A stretch of DNA of 64,000 bases, from NCBI GenBank assembly GCA_026708115.1, contig JAPOVL010000013.1, positions 1 through 64,000 of the forward strand, in the 5' to 3' direction. The notes beneath the pieces are model-generated. The model saw only the letters and a program-made list of their open reading frames with translations. It was not told the DNA's origin and ran no database searches. The stretch comes from Chloroflexota bacterium (lineage in GTDB: Bacteria; Chloroflexota; Anaerolineae; Aggregatilineales; Phototrophicaceae). Both the position numbers and the translations under genes were made by a program. Shown piece by piece: positions 35,300 to 42,749 of this stretch (the stretch's first letter is position 1; the number at the start of each line of letters is the position of its first letter).

Positions 35300-36253
35300 C
35301 TAATCATAATGAACACGGCGCTCCAGATATACGAACTGTAAAATCGCCATGGTCATTAGCACCGCCAGCAAGATTACAGTCATAGCGGATGCGGTGCCGA
35401 TATTGAAATATTTGAAGCCCTGTTCGTAAACATAAAAGAGGGACATATTGGTGGCATTGTTGGGTCCACCGGTCGTCAAGACAAAAACATGATCGATCTG
35501 TTGCAGGGCGCCTAGCACAGATATGGTTGAAACAAAGTAGGTTGTTGGCGAAACCAGCGGCCAGATAATAAAGCGCAACTGTTGCCACAATGTAATGCCG
35601 TCCAGTTTAGCTGCTTCAAGCACGTCTACAGGCAGTGCTTGCAGGGCAGCCAGATAAAACAATGCGAAGTAACCAAGCTGCTTCCACAAATAAACCACAA
35701 ATAATGCGGGCAGCGCCAGCTCGCGTCCATTTAACCAGTTAGAGAGTGGCAGACCCAACCCAGCCAGAATCTCGTTAAACAGACCAACACGCGGGCTATA
35801 TAGGAACAACCAGATCGAAGCGACACTGACCATTGGCAGCGCAATTGTCGCCAAAAAGGGAAAGCGAAAGAAACCGATATTTCGTAGACCTTGATTCAAT
35901 AGAAGCGCCAGAAGCAAGCCACCAATAACGGCAAAGCCCACACCGGCGGTAACATAGAACAGCGTGTTTTTGAGCACTTGTTGGATGATCGGGTCGGTAA
36001 ACAATCGCTCGTAATTTTGAAGGGCCACAAAAACCTGTTCGCGGCCTTGGCGTGTCCGAAAGCTTGACCAAATGACCGAGACTATTGGCCACAGCGTGAA
36101 CACCGCCAGGAAGACTAGCGATGGCAGCAGAAATACGTAAGCGACTGCGCCACTGTTTTGGACCGCAGACTGCAAGGTAAAGGAACGAGTTACCTGAACT
36201 CGTCCCTCACCTTGACTTTGTTTTACATCAAACTGAGTCGGTGCTGATTTCAA
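35300..36253 (-). CDS. Sugar ABC transporter permease, MalF/UgpA type
   Basis: 317 residues, about six spans; the EAA loop is LEAAKLDGITLWQQLRFIIW. An unusually hydrophilic N-terminus (MKSAPTQFDVKQSQGEGRVQ) precedes the first span. It starts 3 bases after the stop of the binding-protein gene (36257), so translational coupling is likely; the downstream permease follows after 24 bases. Confidence 0.93.
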   Translation of the reverse strand: MKSAPTQFDVKQSQGEGRVQVTRSFTLQSAVQNSGAVAYVFLLPSLVFLAVFTLWPIVSVIWSSFRTRQGREQVFVALQNYERLFTDPIIQQVLKNTLFYVTAGVGFAVIGGLLLALLLNQGLRNIGFFRFPFLATIALPMVSVASIWLFLYSPRVGLFNEILAGLGLPLSNWLNGRELALPALFVVYLWKQLGYFALFYLAALQALPVDVLEAAKLDGITLWQQLRFIIWPLVSPTTYFVSTISVLGALQQIDHVFVLTTGGPNNATNMSLFYVYEQGFKYFNIGTASAMTVILLAVLMTMAILQFVYLERRVHYD

Positions 36254-36256
36254 CGC

Positions 36257-37564
36257 TTAATCGTCCAATTCGCAACCGCCTCGTACCAATAGCTCATTGG
36301 AACGTTCTTGTGCCGATAGAAGAGCTTCTTCCGGTGTAAGTTGACCTGTATAGACAGCCTGGACAGCTTGCTGGGTGATCTGAGCTATCTCTGGACCAGC
36401 TATTGTCGCCGGAAATTCTTTGACGGCATATTCAAGTTGGAAGCGGGCAGTTGAAGCTTGCGGCACCTCTGCAGCATAGCTCTTCAGGGGTTCCGTTTCC
36501 CATGCTGCTGCACGCGGCGCGACGTAGCCGCTGTCAATTCCCCATTGCCCGATTTGCTCTGGGCGCACCATCCAGTTGATAAACGTCCAGGCAGCATCCT
36601 GTCGCTCTTCTCCAATATCCGCCATGATATAGAAGTTGCCACCGCCGACGTTGGCGCCATAACCAGCCGAACCACCGGGCAAAAAGCCTGTGCCAAGATC
36701 GAAAGGTACATCAGCCAGCAGCGAACTGAGACTACCGGTAGAGTGTATGATCATGGCGGTTGCCCCGGCGATAAAGTCAGCCGGTAGCGTACGCCAGGGC
36801 AGATCTCCATCAGGCATGATTTCATGCTCAACTTGCAGGCTGCGCAAGAATGTCAGCGCTTCTATTGCTTCCGGCGTATCCAAATACACTGCACATGGGT
36901 CATCTCCCAACGAGCCGAGGTGCTGTCCGGCTTGAATAGCGAAGTTGGCATAAGTCCAGAACTGCGCTGCTGCTTCAAAGCCCCAGCGGGTCACCTTATC
37001 CCCATCGCGCACCACAAGTTGCTTGCCGAATTCGACCAGTTCGTCCCAGGTCGCCGGCGGCGTTTCCGGGTCCAGGCCGACCTCGATAAATGCGTCTTTA
37101 TTGTAATACAGGATCGGAGTTGAACGCTGCCAGGGTATGCCCCAGACCTGGCCAGCGGAAGTCGAATTGGACATAAAGGCATCGAAAAAATCGTCAATAT
37201 CCAGCGGTTCATCCGAGTTAATGTAATCATCCAGCGGGATCACACCTTCCATATCCACCAGGGTATATAGATCGGTGGAGAGCAGAATGGCAACATCGGG
37301 CGGCTGACCGGACATAATCGCGGCTTGCGCGCGGGCCATATTCTCCGTGTAGTTGCCGGTAAAGATGGGTTCCACTTGTATGTCATCATGGGTTGCGTTG
37401 AATTCGGCGACGTAGCTGTCAATCGCTTGCGCCAAGGGTCCCGCAACGCCGACCGGATAGAAGAACTGCAGCGTGATCGGATCTTGAGCCGAAGCCCCGC
37501 CGGTCAACAGCAGAATACTAATCACAATCACAAGCAATTTGTACATAACTGAATCTCTTGACAT
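36257..37564 (-). CDS. Extracellular sugar-binding protein (copy 1 of a duplicated pair)
   Basis: 435 residues; family 1 binding protein with Sec signal peptide (YKLLVIVISILLLTGGASAQ). The ATG at 37564 has GGAGAG six bases before it; an in-frame extension upstream lacks one. It is very similar along its whole length to the protein at 38084-39385 (for example TLQFFYPVGVAGPLAQAID, IPWQRSTPILYYNK and WGIDSGYVAPR are shared). It is directly coupled to the two permeases, so this copy is the one in the transporter operon. Confidence 0.95.
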   Translation of the reverse strand: MSRDSVMYKLLVIVISILLLTGGASAQDPITLQFFYPVGVAGPLAQAIDSYVAEFNATHDDIQVEPIFTGNYTENMARAQAAIMSGQPPDVAILLSTDLYTLVDMEGVIPLDDYINSDEPLDIDDFFDAFMSNSTSAGQVWGIPWQRSTPILYYNKDAFIEVGLDPETPPATWDELVEFGKQLVVRDGDKVTRWGFEAAAQFWTYANFAIQAGQHLGSLGDDPCAVYLDTPEAIEALTFLRSLQVEHEIMPDGDLPWRTLPADFIAGATAMIIHSTGSLSSLLADVPFDLGTGFLPGGSAGYGANVGGGNFYIMADIGEERQDAAWTFINWMVRPEQIGQWGIDSGYVAPRAAAWETEPLKSYAAEVPQASTARFQLEYAVKEFPATIAGPEIAQITQQAVQAVYTGQLTPEEALLSAQERSNELLVRGGCELDD

Positions 37565-37824
37565 CACTTTCTCTCCTATTTCTATGAACGTGGCAACGTT
37601 CAGGTCTGGAAATCCAAACAAGATTCTCTAGGCACCCCTTTCCTCCGGACAAGATAGCAGAACAGACGTCTTAACTCTACTCTAGTTGATCAAGCGGCGT
37701 AGTAACTGCGTTGTAATGTGAGGATGGAGCAACGACTATAGGCCGAAAACTAGGGGTAGAGTCCCAAGACCGCTAATCAATAGTATAACGCATATGTCAA
37801 GACGATAGCATATTCTGCTCGAAT

Positions 37825-38013
37825 ATCACACCGCTCAAGGACAACGGCGACATCAACCCGGGCATGATCCGCCCCCTCGTCGACTGGCTGATCGACAAGG
37901 GCATGCGCGGCATCTACCCCCTGGGCAGCACGGGCGAGGGTCCGCTCTTCACGACCGACGAACGCAAGGCAGTCGCCGCCGCCACGGTCGCAGCGGTGGC
38001 GAGGCGCGCCCCG
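37825..38013 (+). pseudogene. 5' fragment of a DHDPS-family aldolase gene
   Basis: The translation ITPLKDNGDINPGMIRPLVD, then WLIDKGMRGIYPLGSTGEGP, then LFTTDERKAVAAATV, matches residues 15-75 of the aldolase at 39682 almost residue for residue. The fragment lacks the start region and everything after the first quarter, including the catalytic Lys. It stands between the two binding-protein copies in the same relative position and orientation as the full gene after copy 2. It is a remnant of a tandem duplication. Confidence 0.85.
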
Positions 38014-38083
38014 AACTTAGACCGGCCTCGCCACCTCCGTTCTGCGTGTGAAACTGATTTGGCATTCGATTCAGCGATCGCGC

Positions 38084-39385
38084 TTACAATTCGCAACCGT
38101 ACTGGATCAGCACTTCGTTGGCGCGCTCTTGAGCCACGGCCAGCGCCTCTTCTGGCGACTGTTCTCCGGTATTGACCGCTTCAATCGACTGGTTGACTAA
38201 TGTATAAATTTCCACGGCACCGTAAACTGCCGGGAACTCCTTGACCGCGTATTCGAGTTGGAAGCGGGCGGTGGACGCTTGCGGAACATCGGCCGCATAG
38301 CTCATTAGTGGCTCAACTTCCCAAGCAGCGTTACGAGGCGCGACATAGCCGCTGTCGATGCCCCACTGGCCGATTTGCTCGGGACGAACCATCCAGTTGA
38401 TGAAGGTCCAGGCGGCATCCTGGCGATCCTCGCCGATGTCGGCCATGATGTACAAGTTGCCGCCGCCGGAGTGGACGCCATAGCCGGCCGATCCGCCGGG
38501 CATGAAGCCGGTGCCCACCTCGAAGGGTGAATTTGCCAGGAGCGAGCTGAGGCTGCCGGTTGAGTGATAGATCATCGCTGCGGCGCCGGCAATGAAGTCG
38601 GCTGGCGCTGTAGCCCAGGCGTTGACGCCATCGGGCATGATTCCATGCTCAATCTGCAGGCTGCGCACGAAAGCAAGCGCTTCAATCGCCTCCGGTGTGT
38701 CAATGTAAACGGCGCAGGGTTCGTCACCAACCGAGCCCATATGCCGACCCGCCTGTATGGCAAAGTTGGCCAAGATCCAGTGTGAGGTTGGCACTTCAAC
38801 GCCCCAGCGCGTCACATTGTCGCCATCGCGAACCACAAGCTGCTTGCCGAATTCGACCAGTTCTTCCCAGGTCGCCGGTGGCGTCTCCGGGTCAAGGCCG
38901 ACTTCGGCGAAGGCTTCCTTGTTGTAATAGAGTATCGGCGTAGAGCGCTGCCAAGGAATGCTCCAGACTTGGTCATAGGCCATGTTGTTGCCCATAAAGG
39001 CATTGAAGAAATCATCAATGTCCAGTCCGTCCTCCGAGGCGATGTAGTTATCCAGCGGGATGATGCCCTCCAGCTGGATCAGAGTATAGATATCAATGCC
39101 GAGAAGAATCGCGACATCAGGCGGCTGCCCTGACAAGATCGCAGCGGTGGTGCGCGCCATGTTTTCGTCGTAGCCGCCGTTGAAGACCGGCTCCACTTGA
39201 ATGTGATCGTGAGTCGCGTTGAACTCAGCCACATAGCCGTCGATGGCTTGCGCCAGCGGACCGGCAACCCCAACCGGGTAAAAGAATTGAAGCGTAATCA
39301 CTTCTTGGGCGGCAGCTCCGCCGACCAGCAGCAGGAAGCTGCAAAACAGTACAATCAATCGAAAAGCTAAAGAAGGCTTCGACAT
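38084..39385 (-). CDS. Extracellular sugar-binding protein (copy 2)
   Basis: 433 residues with a signal peptide (SLAFRLIVLFCSFLLLVGGAAAQ is its core, split around residue 20). The ATG at 39385 follows GGAGAAATAACT. Closely similar to copy 1; differences cluster in the signal peptide and in a few surface loops (for example VPTSHWILANFAIQAGRHMG against AAAQFWTYANFAIQAGQHLG). With no permease of its own downstream, it presumably serves the same transporter, perhaps with another ligand preference. Confidence 0.94.
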   Translation of the reverse strand: MSKPSLAFRLIVLFCSFLLLVGGAAAQEVITLQFFYPVGVAGPLAQAIDGYVAEFNATHDHIQVEPVFNGGYDENMARTTAAILSGQPPDVAILLGIDIYTLIQLEGIIPLDNYIASEDGLDIDDFFNAFMGNNMAYDQVWSIPWQRSTPILYYNKEAFAEVGLDPETPPATWEELVEFGKQLVVRDGDNVTRWGVEVPTSHWILANFAIQAGRHMGSVGDEPCAVYIDTPEAIEALAFVRSLQIEHGIMPDGVNAWATAPADFIAGAAAMIYHSTGSLSSLLANSPFEVGTGFMPGGSAGYGVHSGGGNLYIMADIGEDRQDAAWTFINWMVRPEQIGQWGIDSGYVAPRNAAWEVEPLMSYAADVPQASTARFQLEYAVKEFPAVYGAVEIYTLVNQSIEAVNTGEQSPEEALAVAQERANEVLIQYGCEL

Positions 39386-39681
39386 AGTTATTTCTCCATT
39401 TCTCATTGCTACTGCTATATATAAAAATACGGCTTGACACTGCAAGTTCAATAGGCAACCTTCCACGCGGATACACCATCGGCCTCCTGTTGTCGCTATC
39501 AATAAGTTGGTCAAATGGCCTTGAATAAATCTCTCGCTAAGGAGCCGAAGCGCCGACGCATGATCAGGCGGACACTGAGTTTGTCAGCAGCATGCCGAGA
39601 GGTTATAGTAACGAGGTGGAACGGGGCGCTGGGATAGCTGGAGTCCCTTCAAAAACTGGTTTGTCACGAAGAGAGTGCCCC

Positions 39682-40590
39682 ATGCCCTACCAACCGATAA
39701 AGCGCGGCGTCATTTGCCCCACCATCACCCCGCTCAAGCCCAACGGCGACATCAACCCGGACATGATCCGCCCGCTCGTCGACTTCCTCATCGACAAGGG
39801 CGTGGCCGGCATCTACCCGCTCGGCAGCACGGGCGAGGGACCGCTGTTCAGTACTGACGAGCGCAAAGCAGTCGCTGCCGCCACAGTCGAGGCGGTCGCT
39901 GGACGCGTGCCGGTTATCGTGCATACGGGCGCTATGACGACAGCCGAGACCATCAAGCTCACCCGCCACGCGCACAGCATCGGCGCCGATGCGGCCTCGG
40001 TCATCACGCCCTGGTATTTCCTGCACAGCGAAGCGGCGCTGGAAATGCACTATCGCGCCATCCTCGAAGCGGCCGATGGCTTCCCCGTTTGGCTGTACAA
40101 TTTGCCGAAATTCGCCAACAACAATTTGTCGGCGGCGCTGGTGACGCGGCTGGCGCGCGATTACGACAACTGCGTCGGGCTCAAGGACAGCAGCGGTGAT
40201 TTGATGACGATGTGCGCGGTGAATCAGTTGCAGGGCGGGCGCTTCAACACGGCGATTGGACCGGACAATTTGATCTTGGCCGGGCTGGCGATGGGGCTCG
40301 ATTGCAGCGTTTCCGGCAACAGCAATCATTTTCCCGAGATCGTCGCTGGCATCCACAATTCTTTCCACGCTGGCGATTTGGCGCGTGCGCAAACTTTGCA
40401 GAAGCAGCTCAAAGCGGCGAGCGATGTGATCGGCAGCGCCGGCTGGCTCACCGCGGTCAAGGGCGTTTTGGCGGAGCGCGGCTTGCCGGTGGGCGGCGTG
40501 CGTCCGCCGATGCTGCGGGCGTCGGATGAGGCGATCCGCGCCTGCATCGCGCAGCTGCGGGCGCTGCGGGTCGATTTGTCTTCCGTGTGA
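39682..40590 (+). CDS. DHDPS/N-acetylneuraminate-lyase family aldolase
   Basis: 302-residue class I aldolase with the TIM-barrel DHDPS fold. GSTGEG (48-53) is the pyruvate-carboxylate loop, Tyr139 in LYNLPKF and the Schiff-base Lys168 in VGLKDSSGD are the catalytic pair. The family includes dihydrodipicolinate synthase, N-acetylneuraminate lyase and 2-keto-3-deoxy-sugar aldolases. Divergent placement from a sugar-binding protein favours a sugar-acid role (inference). The ATG follows GAAGAGAG. Confidence 0.92.
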   Translation: MPYQPIKRGVICPTITPLKPNGDINPDMIRPLVDFLIDKGVAGIYPLGSTGEGPLFSTDERKAVAAATVEAVAGRVPVIVHTGAMTTAETIKLTRHAHSIGADAASVITPWYFLHSEAALEMHYRAILEAADGFPVWLYNLPKFANNNLSAALVTRLARDYDNCVGLKDSSGDLMTMCAVNQLQGGRFNTAIGPDNLILAGLAMGLDCSVSGNSNHFPEIVAGIHNSFHAGDLARAQTLQKQLKAASDVIGSAGWLTAVKGVLAERGLPVGGVRPPMLRASDEAIRACIAQLRALRVDLSSV

Positions 40591-40676
40591 TTTGTGGCAA
40601 CTGGCGAGAGGTCGCTTGCAAAACAGTTAGAGATAATATATACTCGAATCGGGCCGTTCATGGCTTTTTTGTGGGA

Positions 40677-40723
40677 GTTTCCTGTGGCAGGTATGTGGTG
40701 TGGCAACCACTGCCACAGGAAAC
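40677..40723. repeat. 14-bp perfect inverted repeat with 19-base loop
   Basis: GTTTCCTGTGGCAG (40677-40690) and CTGCCACAGGAAAC (40710-40723) are exact reverse complements. It stands in the gap between the aldolase and the methylase. There is no T run after it on either strand, so it is not a classical terminator. It may be the end of a small element or a regulatory stem of the R-M cassette. Confidence 0.8.
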
Positions 40724-40734
40724 CATCAAACTAT

Positions 40735-40752
40735 GAAAACCCGTAGGTTTTC
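40735..40752. repeat. 7-bp hairpin with tetraloop
   Basis: GAAAACC (40735-40741), CGTA loop, GGTTTTC (40746-40752). It is 12 bases after the larger inverted repeat and 130 bp before the methylase ATG. The two hairpins side by side suggest a structured boundary or leader. Confidence 0.6.
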
Positions 40753-40882
40753 ACTTTCAGTATACCCCATGTAAAAGCCTCATCGAAACATCCGCGCATT
40801 TCTTAATTGATTGCTCTTAGGACATCGGTTCGGCTCTATCGATTTGCTCAATTGAATACATTCGTACTGAGGGCTTCTTCGA

Positions 40883-41980
40883 ATGAGATGGAGCAAAGAT
40901 CATCTATCGGATGGGTTGCTTACATATATCGGCAACAAGCGCGCCCTCCTGCCATTTATTGAGCAAGGTTTACGCCATGTAAAGAAGCGCCTTAATAAGA
41001 AGCGTTTAACTTGTCTCGACTTGTTCTCAGGCAGCGGAGTTGTATCACGTTTAATGAAAGCGCACTCCAGCTACCTCGTAAGCAATGATTTTGAGGATTA
41101 CTCGGAGGCCGTCAATCAATGCTATCTGAGTAATTACTCCGATTTTGATTGGGAAACCTATATCAAAGAACGGACCGTGTTGCTTAATCGCATTGCGACA
41201 GATTGGAGACGTGGGTTCATAGCTGAAAATTATGCTCCAGTTGAAGACGACAATATACAACAAGGTGAGCGAGTATTCTTTACTAGACGAAATGCGGAGT
41301 TTATCGATACTGCGCGACAACACATTGAAAATGTTCCTGTTTCACTTCAAGTTTTCTTTATCGCCCCCTTGCTAGTACGTTCCTCGATTCATAACAACAC
41401 TGCTGGTGTATTCAAAGGCTTCTATAAAGACAAACAAGGTATCGGCGCGTTTGGTGGCGATGGTGGCCACGCCCTAAAGAGAATCAAGGGTGAAATTGAC
41501 ATTCCGCACCCTCTTTTTTCTCGATTTCAGTGCGATGTACTGATTACTAAGTGCGATGCAACTAGATTTGCGTCCAATATTGGCGGCTACTACGACGTTG
41601 TTTACATGGATCCGCCATATAACCAGCATCCATACGGTTCAAACTACTTCATGTTGAACTTGATACTGCGGTATGAAGCACCTCAATCAATGAGCAGAGT
41701 AAGCGGCATTCCAACTGACTGGAAACGAAGTGCTTTCAACAAGCCGCAGGAAGTGTCTAATGCGTTCTTTGCAACTCTAGATGAACTAGATTCAAGATTC
41801 TTTCTCATATCGTATAACAGCGAAGGTTTTCTTAAGCGGGACTATTTTTTATCCGAACTAAGTAAACGCGGAAAGCTGACGTTTTTCGAGACGCCCTATA
41901 ACACATATCGAGGTAGTCGCAATCTTTCTTCCCGTTCTCAATATGTAACGGAATACCTATTCCTCTTGGAGAAACATTGA
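40883..41980 (+). CDS. DNA adenine methyltransferase, D12/alpha class (Dam-like), of a type II R-M system
   Basis: 365-residue N6-adenine methylase. Motif order X-I-IV is that of the alpha (Dam) class: YIGNKRALL (15-23), DLFSGSG (46-52, SAM-binding), and the catalytic DPPY at about 243 (MDPPYNQHPYGSNYF). Its stop overlaps the start of the nuclease gene by one base (TGATG), so the two are made together with methylase first. Composition is AT-richer than the flanks, suggesting transfer. Its site is unknown but should match that of the nuclease. Confidence 0.93.
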   Translation: MRWSKDHLSDGLLTYIGNKRALLPFIEQGLRHVKKRLNKKRLTCLDLFSGSGVVSRLMKAHSSYLVSNDFEDYSEAVNQCYLSNYSDFDWETYIKERTVLLNRIATDWRRGFIAENYAPVEDDNIQQGERVFFTRRNAEFIDTARQHIENVPVSLQVFFIAPLLVRSSIHNNTAGVFKGFYKDKQGIGAFGGDGGHALKRIKGEIDIPHPLFSRFQCDVLITKCDATRFASNIGGYYDVVYMDPPYNQHPYGSNYFMLNLILRYEAPQSMSRVSGIPTDWKRSAFNKPQEVSNAFFATLDELDSRFFLISYNSEGFLKRDYFLSELSKRGKLTFFETPYNTYRGSRNLSSRSQYVTEYLFLLEKH

Positions 41981-42681
41981 TGGCGAGAAAATCTGATTTA
42001 AGACAACAACGTGAAGGTACAGTCATTAATCATGTTTCCAAACTGCAAGAAGTTAAATTATCGTATGTCATCGACTTGGTTATTGGTAGATTATCAAATG
42101 AATTTCCAGGGATAAGACTTCAACATAAAAGACAATGGTATTTAAAGGACATTGTTCGCGATCTTAAATCCGCATACCCGGATGTCGATTTTACCTGTTA
42201 TCACGATACGTCCTCAATGCGCCCGGATGGAGGCATAATTATGTTGCAAAGAAGAGATGAAATACTTTGTCCGATACTAATAAGCGAAAAGAAGAATCAA
42301 GGCACGAATGATTTGCGCGAAATTGAGGGAAAACCACGGCAGGCAAAAGGCAACGCTATTGAGCGATTGGGCAAAAATGTCATTGGATTTAGAACTGCTT
42401 TGTCGCGAGAGTCAATCTTTCCCTTCGTATGTTTTGGCGATGGCTGCGATTTCGCAGAGGACTCGAGCATAATTGACCGTGTTGTAACAATTGCAATGTT
42501 TGGCTCACTCAACAAGACATATCTACATGTACAAGGTGACAAGTTCAATCGAGGTTCATTCTATTTTAAGGTAAAGCAATGGACAGCTGGCGAAATGTTT
42601 CCGATTGCCTATAAGATTGCCGAGTCGAGTGTCTATTATTACTTTTCTAAATATGGAAGACACAACTTTTTCCGTGAATAA
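41980..42681 (+). CDS. Type II restriction endonuclease, EcoRI family
   Basis: 233-residue PD-(D/E)XK nuclease. The active site reads SSMRPDGGII with Asp83, then ISEKKNQG with Glu103 and Lys105, aligning with EcoRI SSIKPDGG and AEAKHQGK. The recognition segment KGNAIERLGKNV (123-134) matches EcoRI AGNAIERSHKNI, keeping the residues that contact AATT (Asn, Ala, Glu, Arg, Lys), but EcoRI Met137 is Gln here. A site with an AATT core is therefore predicted, possibly with other outer bases. It is shorter than EcoRI (277). Confidence 0.9.
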   Translation: MARKSDLRQQREGTVINHVSKLQEVKLSYVIDLVIGRLSNEFPGIRLQHKRQWYLKDIVRDLKSAYPDVDFTCYHDTSSMRPDGGIIMLQRRDEILCPILISEKKNQGTNDLREIEGKPRQAKGNAIERLGKNVIGFRTALSRESIFPFVCFGDGCDFAEDSSIIDRVVTIAMFGSLNKTYLHVQGDKFNRGSFYFKVKQWTAGEMFPIAYKIAESSVYYYFSKYGRHNFFRE

Positions 42682-42749
42682 AGTCATTTTTGGTTGCCCA
42701 GTTAATCTCCCCCGTCCCATTCCCGCACCATTTCCGCTACAATCCCACC

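Noticed and set aside
37864..38175. The aldolase fragment read as a small complete gene starting at 37864
   Set aside because: The internal Met is not a start in the intact homolog, there is no ribosome site, homology stops near 38013 and the rest reads into the end of the binding-protein gene.
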